Below, in pieces: positions 9,401 to 15,819 of a stretch of 64,000 nt of DNA. The notes beneath the pieces were generated by a model, which was not told the origin of the DNA, did not search any database, and saw nothing but the letters and a program-made list of their open reading frames with translations. The stretch's first letter is position 1; every line of letters starts with the position of its first letter. A program made the translations under genes and the position numbers. The DNA lies in contig NZ_JACJTU010000015.1 of NCBI RefSeq assembly GCF_014698835.1, positions 1 through 64,000 on the forward strand, read 5' to 3'. The stretch is from Nostoc paludosum FACHB-159 (GTDB taxonomy: Bacteria > Cyanobacteriota > Cyanobacteriia > Cyanobacteriales > Nostocaceae).

Positions 9401-12400
9401 AAGTTCTTGGGCATTCAGCCGTTCCACAAGGTTGAGGGCGAGTTGACCTAATTGATGAGCTTTTTCTACATCCTGAGTTGCGGCAGTGATCACGACTCCA
9501 TAACAAGAATAGGCAACCGCAGAAGTGGGTGCATTGCCATATTGAATCGATAACTTGACTTGCTCACATGCCATCAGCCAAAACAGTGCAGGTGCAGCCT
9601 GAAAAGCAGGAGAAGCGATATTTGAAATAATCCGCATGGCTGCCAATCTACTGGCATCTGTCATTAAAGGTAAATGCACCAAATCTTGAATATTCCTGCC
9701 TTGCAGAACTTCTGTTGTTTCTAAAAGTGCTTGTTGAATCTGCAATTCTGTGGGAAATTCTGGTAGGTTCAGCCCTAATTTTGCCAACACTTGCAACCCG
9801 ACTTTAATCGCGTCTAACTTGTGAGTTTGTGCTACATAGGTTTTGATTGTGACCTCATGAACTTTCACTTCATCTAAAATGGTTCTGGCTGCTTGCAAAA
9901 CAATAGCAACCCATTGCTCCATCGCCAGAAAGTCACCGGATAGATAGGCAGTTTCTGCGGCTTCTTCATGGAGAACCAAACTGAGGTCATACTGATGTTG
10001 CCAACTATCGGTTGCGAGTAACTCGATGCCTGCGATCGCATATTTCAAAGCTGCACTATAGGCAGTAGCCGCTTTGGCTTTTTGGGCTGCCATTAAGTTG
10101 AGTCTGGCAATGCTGTTTCGTTCCTGCCCAAAGACGAGAGCGATCGCTAAATTGAGATGATCGACAATTTCAAACAGCCGCTCTGATAACTCCTCTGGCA
10201 ACGTTTTTTCCAGCAGATTGCGACCGATTTGCAGATGAACCACCTGTTTGTGCGATTCATCGATTAGAGCATAAGCAGCTTGCTGGACGCGATCGTGCAA
10301 AAACTTATACTCTTGAATTAACAAGTTTTCATCTAATTCAGATAGTGGTTGAATTAATCCAGCTTGTATGGCTGCTAGTAAATCTTGAAAAACCGTTTCA
10401 GGTGGTTGATCGCAAACAATCGATAGAGTATCTAAATTAAATTCAGCACCGATACAAGCTGCTAACTGGAGAATTTGCTGTGTGTTTTCTGGTAATTTAT
10501 TTAACTGGATCAGTAGCAACTCCACCACATTATCGGTAATATCCTGGGCTTGAATATCAGCTATGTTCCATTGCCAGCATAAGTGTTGAGCATCAAATGT
10601 CAGCAGATTTTCGCTATACAGCATTCTCAAAAATTCATTGACAAAGAACGGATTGCCCTCAGTTTTACGCAAAACTAACTCAGCTAAGGGACGAACGATA
10701 TCTGCATTCCGATGCAGTGTCTCGGCAATCAACTGATTCAACGGCTCCAGCGTTAAGGGTTCTAAGATAATTTCCTGAAGTACTACCCCTTGTTTTCGCA
10801 GTCTCTCTAGCATTAATGCTAATGGATGCGTTGGCTTCACTTCATTATCTCGATAAGCTCCAATCAAAAATAGTGATTGGGCTTGCTCATCCAGCAGCAT
10901 CAACTCAATTAACTTCAGCGTTGCTGAGTCTATCCATTGCAAATCATCTAAGAATATCACCAGGGGATGTGATTCTGAACAAAACACTCGCACAAATTGC
11001 CCAAAGATTCGATGAAAGCGATTTTGAGCTTCAGTTGCTCCAACTTCTGCTACAGGCGGCTGCTTGCCGATAATTAATTCAACTTCGGGGATGATATCAA
11101 TTATGATTTGTGCGTTGTTTCCCAAAGCGGTAAGTAAGAGCGATCGCCACTGTTGCACATACTCGTCTGGCTCACTAAGTAATTGCCGTACCAATTTTTG
11201 CAGGGCATCTGCGATCGCACTGTAGGGAATATTGCGCTGAAATTGATCGAATTTACCAGAGATAAAATAGCCACGCTTTTGGGTGATTGGTTTATAAATT
11301 TCCTGCACTAATGCAGATTTGCCAATGCCAGCATAGCCAGATACCAACATCATTTCGACTTGGAATTTTGGGTTGCCCGTTTGTTGGGTTTGTGAAGTTG
11401 TTTCTGACTCTGGACACGCTACGCGAACAAACGCCGCCAGTAACATTGCAACTTCCCGATCCCGTCCATAAAGTTTTTGGGGAATTTGGAAGCGATCGCA
11501 AACGTCTTGAAGCGCTAGTTGAATGCTAGAGATTTGACCGATTTCTTTTAATTGTTCAGCACAGATTTCTAAATCCGCTTTAATGCCCCAGGCACTTTGA
11601 TAGCGATTTTCAGCATTTTTCGCCATCAGTTTGAGAATGATATCTGAAACTGGCTTGGGAATCGTTGTATTTATTTCATGAGGCGGAATAGGATGTTTGG
11701 CAATATGACAATGGACTAGCTCCAGCACGTCTGTGGTGGGAAATGGTAGTTGTCCGGTGAGCAGTTGGTAAAATGTCACGCCTAGCGAGTAGAAATCAGT
11801 CCGGTAATCGAGTAAACGGTTCATCCGCCCGGTTTGCTCTGGAGATAGGTAGGCGAGGGTTCCTTCTAAAACATGAGGGTTCTTGAAAGTCGGATTCGTG
11901 CGGTTAAATTGGGTGGCAATCCCAAAGTCTATAATTTTGACAACGCCAGTATCCAGATTGAGAACTATATTTCCAGGGTTAATATCTTTATGAATGACAT
12001 TGGCTGCATGGATTCTGCCTAGAATATCAGTGAGGGCGATCGCAAAACTTAGAAAAGTCGATAAAGGCATCGGACAGAAAATATCTGGACGCTTGTACAT
12101 CCATTGCTCTAAGGACTCTGCCCCAAAATCCTCTAAGACAATTACCAGAGTGCGTTGATAGTCTTGCTGGCTGTATGCCTTTACCACTCCTTCCACTGCC
12201 AGGGAACGGATAATTTTATATTCTTGTCTGTAACGAGTTAGTTCTTGAGGTGATGGATAATCAAGCTTTAGCATTTTTGCGACGATCGCTACCCTATCGT
12301 CTCTCATGCCTCGATACACTAGAGAATTAGAACTTTCATATATTTTGTCTTCTATGGTAATACCAGGTAGAGCAATCATAGAGCAACTCTTGAGAATATG

Positions 12401-12409
12401 ATCTGGCAT
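6410..12409 (-). CDS. HstK-type dual kinase: Ser/Thr kinase-AAA-GAF-PAS-PAS-histidine kinase
   Basis: A 1999-residue signalling protein. In order: a Ser/Thr kinase domain (about 11-275; catalytic VIHKDINPGNI, KIIDFGIA); an AAA_16 ATPase (Walker A GYAGIGKS near 365, Walker B VIFLDDLQW); a long helical, TPR-like region (about 680-1300); GAF (about 1335-1490); two PAS domains (about 1505-1770); and HisKA_3 with the phospho-His in AREIHDTLAQ, then HATPase (DDGRGFG). This is the layout of Anabaena HstK. No membrane segments are seen, so it is probably cytosolic. It is followed without a gap by its NarL-type regulator. The ATG at 12379 (MIALPGITIEDK) is an alternative start that fits the family better. 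The GAF domain has an in-frame insert, FSEGDATRTQ, made of a genomic repeat (about 7928-7961). Confidence 0.92.
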   Translation of the reverse strand: MPDHILKSCSMIALPGITIEDKIYESSNSLVYRGMRDDRVAIVAKMLKLDYPSPQELTRYRQEYKIIRSLAVEGVVKAYSQQDYQRTLVIVLEDFGAESLEQWMYKRPDIFCPMPLSTFLSFAIALTDILGRIHAANVIHKDINPGNIVLNLDTGVVKIIDFGIATQFNRTNPTFKNPHVLEGTLAYLSPEQTGRMNRLLDYRTDFYSLGVTFYQLLTGQLPFPTTDVLELVHCHIAKHPIPPHEINTTIPKPVSDIILKLMAKNAENRYQSAWGIKADLEICAEQLKEIGQISSIQLALQDVCDRFQIPQKLYGRDREVAMLLAAFVRVACPESETTSQTQQTGNPKFQVEMMLVSGYAGIGKSALVQEIYKPITQKRGYFISGKFDQFQRNIPYSAIADALQKLVRQLLSEPDEYVQQWRSLLLTALGNNAQIIIDIIPEVELIIGKQPPVAEVGATEAQNRFHRIFGQFVRVFCSESHPLVIFLDDLQWIDSATLKLIELMLLDEQAQSLFLIGAYRDNEVKPTHPLALMLERLRKQGVVLQEIILEPLTLEPLNQLIAETLHRNADIVRPLAELVLRKTEGNPFFVNEFLRMLYSENLLTFDAQHLCWQWNIADIQAQDITDNVVELLLIQLNKLPENTQQILQLAACIGAEFNLDTLSIVCDQPPETVFQDLLAAIQAGLIQPLSELDENLLIQEYKFLHDRVQQAAYALIDESHKQVVHLQIGRNLLEKTLPEELSERLFEIVDHLNLAIALVFGQERNSIARLNLMAAQKAKAATAYSAALKYAIAGIELLATDSWQHQYDLSLVLHEEAAETAYLSGDFLAMEQWVAIVLQAARTILDEVKVHEVTIKTYVAQTHKLDAIKVGLQVLAKLGLNLPEFPTELQIQQALLETTEVLQGRNIQDLVHLPLMTDASRLAAMRIISNIASPAFQAAPALFWLMACEQVKLSIQYGNAPTSAVAYSCYGVVITAATQDVEKAHQLGQLALNLVERLNAQELKSKTFLIVAEGISFGKSHFREIVSLLQESYSSGVETGDFGFAGLAAYQKCEYLYFSGLELTELEQEMENYSHAIAQLKQETCLSYHQIFWQAVLNLQGQVNNPCCLQGVAYNEQQGLNRYLANNDSLGFQYFYINKLILCYLFGQFTQALESANAAEGYLKGAPGQVTMPLFCFYDSLVRLAIYSSVPDSEQKVFFLNVSSNQEKMHKWARHAPMNFLHKYHLVEAEKARVLGQLLDAEGFYEQAIQGARENGYIQEEALAYELAAKHYLARGLEKFAHLYMKEAHYCYERWGATAKVKNLEADYPQFFPKSTSVSSMPIHTTAGTTSNTSHVALDLAAIMKASQAISSEIELEQLLHTLMQILIENAGAQTGCLLLENAGEWTIKATCELVEGAQTCATQVLQSTAIANRLPESIIHYVIRTHESVILNDATREGNFINDPYIQHHQTQSVFCLPLLNQSKLIGVLYLENQLATGAFTPERFSEGDATRTQILSLLSTQAAIAIENAKLYAKLRESESRMAQFLEAVPVGIAVMDMAGCPYYFNRRATQLLGKGIDPSVTPDQLAEVYQTYLAGTNQKYPTEKMPIIQALSGKHTRVDDVEIHQSNAIIPVEVWGTPVFDEQGKVAYAIVAFQDITERKQAEHLLANYNRTLEQEVAERTAALQQSEAELRAHEQELRLITDALPVGIGYIDAKQRHRFVNRTYEIWRNCSRDEILGKSIRELVDHTSYQMIEPYINQALRGETTTFEAEMPLPAGKKYLSVTLIPDFDANAQVIGFYALNTDISDRKRAEHASILEERNRMAREIHDTLAQSFTGILLQVGAATQVLADDPEATQVHLEIIEELARAGLAGARRSVSALRPRLLEEGNLESALHRIVAQMRSTTDTALICETQGRAYSLPTEVENNLLRIGQEALTNAIKYASAGEIMVELVYNETQCILRVKDDGRGFGVGSIPLSGGFGLLGMSERAERIGAQLKIQSQPGQGTEIIVTINP

Positions 12410-12597
12410 ATCTCAAACTATACAGTAATTCTCATTCTGAAAATAATTACTTGCTTTTTGGTAATCAAGAAGAAATTTGATGAAATAAAAGATTAATAAG
12501 TGAACTACCTACAGTGACGCTTCTCTACGAGAGGCTTTCGCCAACGTTGTAGCAACTGCCGTCGGAAGATTGTCGTCAACTCACGCGCAATTCATAA

Positions 12598-12640
12598 GGA
12601 CACTTGCGTGGGCGGGTTTCCCGACTTGAGCAAAGTGTCC
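12598..12640. repeat. hairpin repeat with conserved 22-nt loop, copy 1
   Basis: GGACACTTGC (12598-12607) pairs with GC-A-AAGTGTCC (12630-12640), leaving one bulged A. The 22-nt loop (12608-12629) contains a small CGGG-TTT-CCCG hairpin. The same loop occurs at 34364-34385 on a different stem. The repeat lies in the gene-poor stretch 12410-12862, next to a CTCTACGAGAGGC repeat (about 12515-12535). Confidence 0.7.
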
Positions 12641-12686
12641 GTCTCATCACTTCCGGTATCGCTGTAAGTGAGAGGCTTCTTGCTGT

Positions 12687-12809
12687 TCAAGCTAAGTCTA
12701 CGCTGTCGTTATCCATTTCTGGTCTATATAAAAAAGAATAACCAGCAACGGCAGCGATGGCTCTAATATAGGTGATGCTAAATTGTTCTTTTTGTTGATT
12801 GATATCCAT
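12687..12809 (-). pseudogene. DUF4365 protein, N-terminal fragment
   Basis: An ATG at 12809 opens a 40-codon frame (MDINQQKEQFS, YIRAIAAVAGY, MDNDSVDLA) and then stops at 12687. The sequence looks like the N-terminus of cyanobacterial DUF4365 proteins, which continue well beyond DSVDLG. The frame breaks exactly where the hairpin repeat region begins, so the gene was probably cut by repeat insertion or deletion. DUF4365 domains are predicted nuclease-like by others; nothing here could act as one. Recognition is from memory of the family. Confidence 0.55.
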
Positions 12810-12862
12810 TAAATTAGAAATTACAAGTCAAGCTTAATGCTTTTTGTCCTCAGTTAAGTTAA

Positions 12863-13918
12863 TCATACGGGTAGTTTTGAAATAGTTAACTGTAAGGCTT
12901 GCATTTGAGGAAAATCGCGCTTAATAATTTCGATAGCCTTTGTTTGACTGTCTTGATTTTTAACGATCAGTTGTGCAGTGCCATCACCCTGAGAACCCAC
13001 CCCTTTTCCTCCGAAGATATAAGGTCTCAAAGGCTCGTGATGGAGAAGGAGATGCAGCTTTTTTGCAGTTAATTCTTCTGGACAAGCCGGAACTACGTGG
13101 CGATCAAATTCAGTTTGGGCTTTTGTCATTAAAGCCCCAAGAAGTTGGGCATCTCCAAGTTGTATGGCTTCAACTGCCGCCAGGGTAATTTCCGCACTAA
13201 TAGAACCCAAGTATTTTTGCACATTTTGTCCTATTAGATTAGTAGCTATTGGATAACACTCATTCAATCGTCTGAGAATTTCTTGTGTGTCTTTGCTGCC
13301 ATCGAGATCCACAATTACAAAAAACAAATCTTTGCTAACTTTTAGCTCCCTTATGTCGATTTGTTCACCATCAAATATCATCAAGATTGGGCGATTTCCA
13401 TAAGCACAAGCCTGATCCATACGACCACAAAGACTAGGAGTGGTTCTTTCTCCAAGGTATGCCAACTCCATTTCTTCTCGAATTGTCATCTTCAACTCGT
13501 ACAGACGATTAAATGCTCTCGCCATCAGAACGCAAAAGGCAGCACTTGAAGATAATCCCTTTTGGATGGGTAAGTCGGTTAGATAATTATCAATCTCAAG
13601 TCCACCAACACCATAACGAGTAAGAAATTGATAAGCTGTACCAGCAGCATAACTAAAAAAACCGCCCTTTTGGGCTACGCATAAAAGGGTATTAGATTCC
13701 ATAGGTAATCTGAGCGGTTCATAATGACTACCATCGTTGAGAGAAGAACGAATAATTAACTCAGTTGAATTAGGTTTGACCGAGGCATAAATTCCTTGAT
13801 TAGTCCCAACAATTAAGGTATAGCCCTTTTCAATCTTAGGGTTAATCCGCCGATATTCTCCTGCCCAATCGCTATGTTCTCCGAACAAACAAAGACGACC
13901 TGTCACAAAAATTCTCAT
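12863..13918 (-). CDS. GHMP family sugar kinase
   Basis: About 351 residues with the three GHMP motifs: the N-terminal substrate motif RLCLFGEHSDWAG (galactokinase-like GEHxDW), the ATP loop PIQKGLSSSAA (PxxxGLSSSAA) and the C-terminal GGKGVGSQGDG. It should transfer phosphate from ATP to a small metabolite, most likely a sugar or sugar acid given the GEHSDW motif. Galactokinase, L-arabinokinase and glucuronokinase types cannot be told apart here. The frame is open from a TTG at 13969, but the ATG at 13918 (MRIFVTG) follows an AGGA ribosome site and matches the family start. It is flanked by decayed DNA on both sides, so no operon context is available. Confidence 0.85.
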   Translation of the reverse strand: MRIFVTGRLCLFGEHSDWAGEYRRINPKIEKGYTLIVGTNQGIYASVKPNSTELIIRSSLNDGSHYEPLRLPMESNTLLCVAQKGGFFSYAAGTAYQFLTRYGVGGLEIDNYLTDLPIQKGLSSSAAFCVLMARAFNRLYELKMTIREEMELAYLGERTTPSLCGRMDQACAYGNRPILMIFDGEQIDIRELKVSKDLFFVIVDLDGSKDTQEILRRLNECYPIATNLIGQNVQKYLGSISAEITLAAVEAIQLGDAQLLGALMTKAQTEFDRHVVPACPEELTAKKLHLLLHHEPLRPYIFGGKGVGSQGDGTAQLIVKNQDSQTKAIEIIKRDFPQMQALQLTISKLPV

Positions 13919-13965
13919 TTTCAGTTTCCTGTTGTTAATCGGAGTATATGCTATCCCGATCAACT

Positions 13966-14115
13966 TCAATCAACAAGTGAAGAAGAAGATGTTGCCAGTT
14001 GAGATAGCCGCAACATGCCCTTAGCGTTTAGCAAAACGATTTGCCATCGACCTACGGATTCTTCTTTAGGCTTGGGTTTGATTGATTCTGCATATTTTTT
14101 GATGCCAGCCTCAAG
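13966..14115 (-). other. unrecognised decayed coding fragment
   Basis: Minus-strand reading gives 49 codons without a stop (GIKKYAESIKPKPKEESVG, WQIVLLNAKGMLRLS). A TGA at 14116-14118 separates it from an in-frame KLEEFNAKVE upstream. There is no start codon. It looks like the C-terminal end of a lost gene; I do not recognise it. Confidence 0.3.
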
Positions 14116-14243
14116 TCATTCAACTTTGGCATTGAATTCTTCTAATTTATGAATTGAAAATTGACAATTGTTTCATTCAAGGTTTAAGACTTCTCCTTTC
14201 AAGGAGAAAAAATCAAAAAATAAATCCTTTTTTCCAATCCTCT

Positions 14244-14565
14244 CACTTCTAGGGCTACCGTGTATACACAAGTCTTTTAGAGTTGTTGTGTAAGACACAA
14301 CAAATTAATTTTTGCTTTTCGATGCAACAAAGGTGCAAGGCGATGCAACAAAGGTGCAAGGCGATGCAACAAAGGTGCAGGGCGATGCAACAAAGGTGCA
14401 AGGCAATGCAACAAAGGTGCAAGGCGATGCATCAAAGGTGCAAGGCGATGCAACAAAGGTGCAAGGCGATGCAACAAAGGTGCAAGGCGATGCATCAAAG
14501 GTGCAAGGCGATGCAACAAAGGTGCAGGTCAAGAGACTTGTGTGTACACCGTAGCACTTCTAGGG
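14244..14565. mobile_element. MITE-like element with TIRs, direct repeats and minisatellite core
   Basis: An 11-bp direct repeat (CACTTCTAGGG at 14244-14254 and 14555-14565) brackets about 300 bp. The bracketed DNA begins with CTACCGTGTATACACAAGTC and ends with the inverted counterpart (reverse complement CTACGGTGTACACACAAGTC), an imperfect inverted repeat of about 24 bp. Inside are 66 bp of unique DNA and ten 21-bp repeats. Terminal inverted repeats plus a long target duplication fit a non-autonomous DNA transposon. IS4-family elements make duplications of about 10-13 bp, so an IS4-type transposase acting in trans is a reasonable guess. No transposase is encoded. Confidence 0.7.
14321..14530. 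repeat. 21-bp minisatellite, ten copies
   Basis: Ten uninterrupted units of 21 bp, GATGCAACAAAGGTGCAAGG plus C. Variation is limited to AACAA/ATCAA in units 6 and 9, G/A at the first base of unit 5, and AAGG/AGGG or AGGT in units 3 and 10. The unit is a multiple of three and has no stop, so several frames on both strands are open; these are not genes. There are no spacers, so it is not a CRISPR array. Confidence 0.95.
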
Positions 14566-14747
14566 AGAGGGAAAAAGTCAATTGTTAATTGTTAATTGTC
14601 CATTGTTGAACTACATTGCTCTGATGAGCGATGTCTTGAGTAATTACCGACTTTTCAAAATAGCTTCATAACAACTTATTAATCAATATTCAATCCGGCA
14701 ACAACCGAGGGCGATCGCTTCAGGGGGCGACATCTAACCAGAAGCTG

Positions 14748-14951
14748 TTATTCCGACTCGTTGCCGTATGTCACACAAGGACTATCAACTTCCTGCATCG
14801 GTTGAAATGAATTGCAGAAATTTACAGTAGCACAATTAACAACTGCTTCATCGGGGTGAATACATTGCACAACGCCCTCTAACACATGAAAGGCACAGTC
14901 ATTACAGATAGTTTTACATGGCAATGGTTGAGCATCGATTGAGTTTGACAT
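14748..14951 (-). CDS. small Cys-rich protein, unknown function
   Basis: A 67-residue protein with eight Cys residues arranged as CKTICNDC ... QCIHPDE ... NC ... FC ... C, which could bind a metal ion in a small zinc-ribbon-like fold. I do not recognise a named family. The acidic C-terminus and Cys spacing look like real protein rather than chance. No clear ribosome site precedes the ATG. It stands alone between the minisatellite element and the RRM fragment, so context gives no hint of a role. Confidence 0.5.
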   Translation of the reverse strand: MSNSIDAQPLPCKTICNDCAFHVLEGVVQCIHPDEAVVNCATVNFCNSFQPMQEVDSPCVTYGNESE

Positions 14952-15094
14952 AGATCAAGATTTTCAAGAAAGGAAACAGCAGCGATAGCAGGCATAAAGC
15001 TGAGATGCATTTTAGCTTCAGTGAAAACCATGTTAATTGGGCGTATACTGCTACGCAACACCTACGACATCCCAAGCCGGCGATCGCACCTCAT

Positions 15095-15137
15095 CATCAC
15101 ATTACTGGTTAACCTTTTATTAACCAGTAATGTGATG
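15095..15137. repeat. perfect 18-bp palindrome with 7-nt loop
   Basis: CATCACATTACTGGTTAA (15095-15112) and its exact complement (15120-15137) flank CCTTTTA. No T-run follows on either strand, so it is not an obvious intrinsic terminator. It lies upstream of the truncated RRM gene. Confidence 0.85.
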
Positions 15138-15263
15138 CGTAGATTTGCCTTCTATGTCATCCTAATTCAGGAGAGTTAATTCGGCGATCGTGTTTGTTTT
15201 TAGTATTCACAGGCTTATCTCCGGAATTTAATCTCTACAAGCTGATAATTTTGGAGAAAATCG

Positions 15264-15380
15264 ATGTCAATTTATGTAGGCAATCTCTCTTACCAAGTTA
15301 CGGAAGAAGATATCAGAGGCGTTTTTGCTGAATATGGTATTGCCAAGCACAGGCAGGGTAAAAGACATTTCCGCACTTGA
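15264..15380 (+). pseudogene. RRM RNA-binding protein (Rbp type), N-terminal fragment
   Basis: An ATG at 15264 starts MSIYVGNLSYQVTEEDI and then VFAEYG, which is the RNP2 strand and first helix of the cyanobacterial single-RRM Rbp proteins. After EYG the frame turns into unrelated residues (IAKHRQGKRHFRT) and stops at 15380. The RNP1 octamer and Gly-rich tail are missing. GGAG occurs about 10 bp before the ATG, so the native leader seems to survive. The body has been lost, replaced by DNA that contains an IS4 transposase fragment 60 bp downstream. Confidence 0.75.
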
Positions 15381-15403
15381 GTTTCACATAGATATAAATC
15401 AAT

Positions 15404-15434
15404 GCCCCATAGAATTTATGAGGGCTTTTTTTTT
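15404..15434 (+). terminator. Rho-independent terminator
   Basis: GCCCCATA pairs with TATGAGGGC (one mismatch) around a GAATT loop and is followed by nine T residues. It would end transcripts coming from the truncated RRM gene's promoter. Confidence 0.7.
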
Positions 15435-15437
15435 AGC

Positions 15438-15629
15438 TATGACCATTCTCTTAAAGACCGATTGATTCAACTTGGTACTGGTCATGGTGGCGCACCAATA
15501 CTAAGTTTACGTTTAATCGAGATAAAAGTTGGTAAAACTAGCTATTCTTACATTACTTCTGTCCTTGATCCACAAATTTTACTGTTTTTTTGTGACTTTT
15601 TTGCCGATTTTCAATTAATCTTAGCGTAG
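15438..15629 (+). pseudogene. IS4-family transposase fragment
   Basis: Codons from 15438 read YDHSLKDRLIQLGTG, then LIEIKVGKTSYSYITSVLD, a stretch resembling the part of IS4-type transposases that precedes the conserved Y-(2)-R-(3)-E-(6)-K region. The match fades at about 15590 and the frame ends at 15629 before the catalytic Glu. There is no start codon of its own. Only this internal piece remains. Confidence 0.6.
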
Positions 15630-15819
15630 GCGTAGCCCGCACTTCGACACCCTTCGGCGTCGCTCAGGGCAAGAAGCTCAGTGACCACCGCAGGCATCGC
15701 AATACCTACTTAGTTTCTCGTGGTTCATATCTAGCAAGGTTTTTGGCTTTTTTTAACCGTCGAACTCACGTTAAATCAGGTAAGATGTGACTAGCAGATC
15801 CTTAACCATGTTTTGACTC
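15630..15819. repeat. gene-less stretch with short palindromic repeats
   Basis: It contains a GCGTAGGCGTAGCCCGC block and a CTTCGACACCCTTCGGCGTCG block, both of the palindromic type scattered in Nostocales genomes. I see no gene. It also serves as the upstream region of the NB-ARC gene; no clear promoter was identified. Confidence 0.5.

Noticed and set aside
14321-14530. CRISPR array
   Set aside because: The units are directly adjacent with no unique spacers, and no cas gene is nearby.
14277-14588. Open frames of 75-101 codons on both strands with heptapeptide repeats (for example MQQRCKA or ATKVQGD)
   Set aside because: They arise because the 21-bp repeat unit is a multiple of three without stops. 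All lie inside a TIR-bounded non-coding element and no frame is favoured.
15402-15437. Start of a 75-residue protein at ATG 15402
   Set aside because: The first 12 codons cover a clear terminator hairpin and T-run. The protein-like part is only the IS4 fragment after it.
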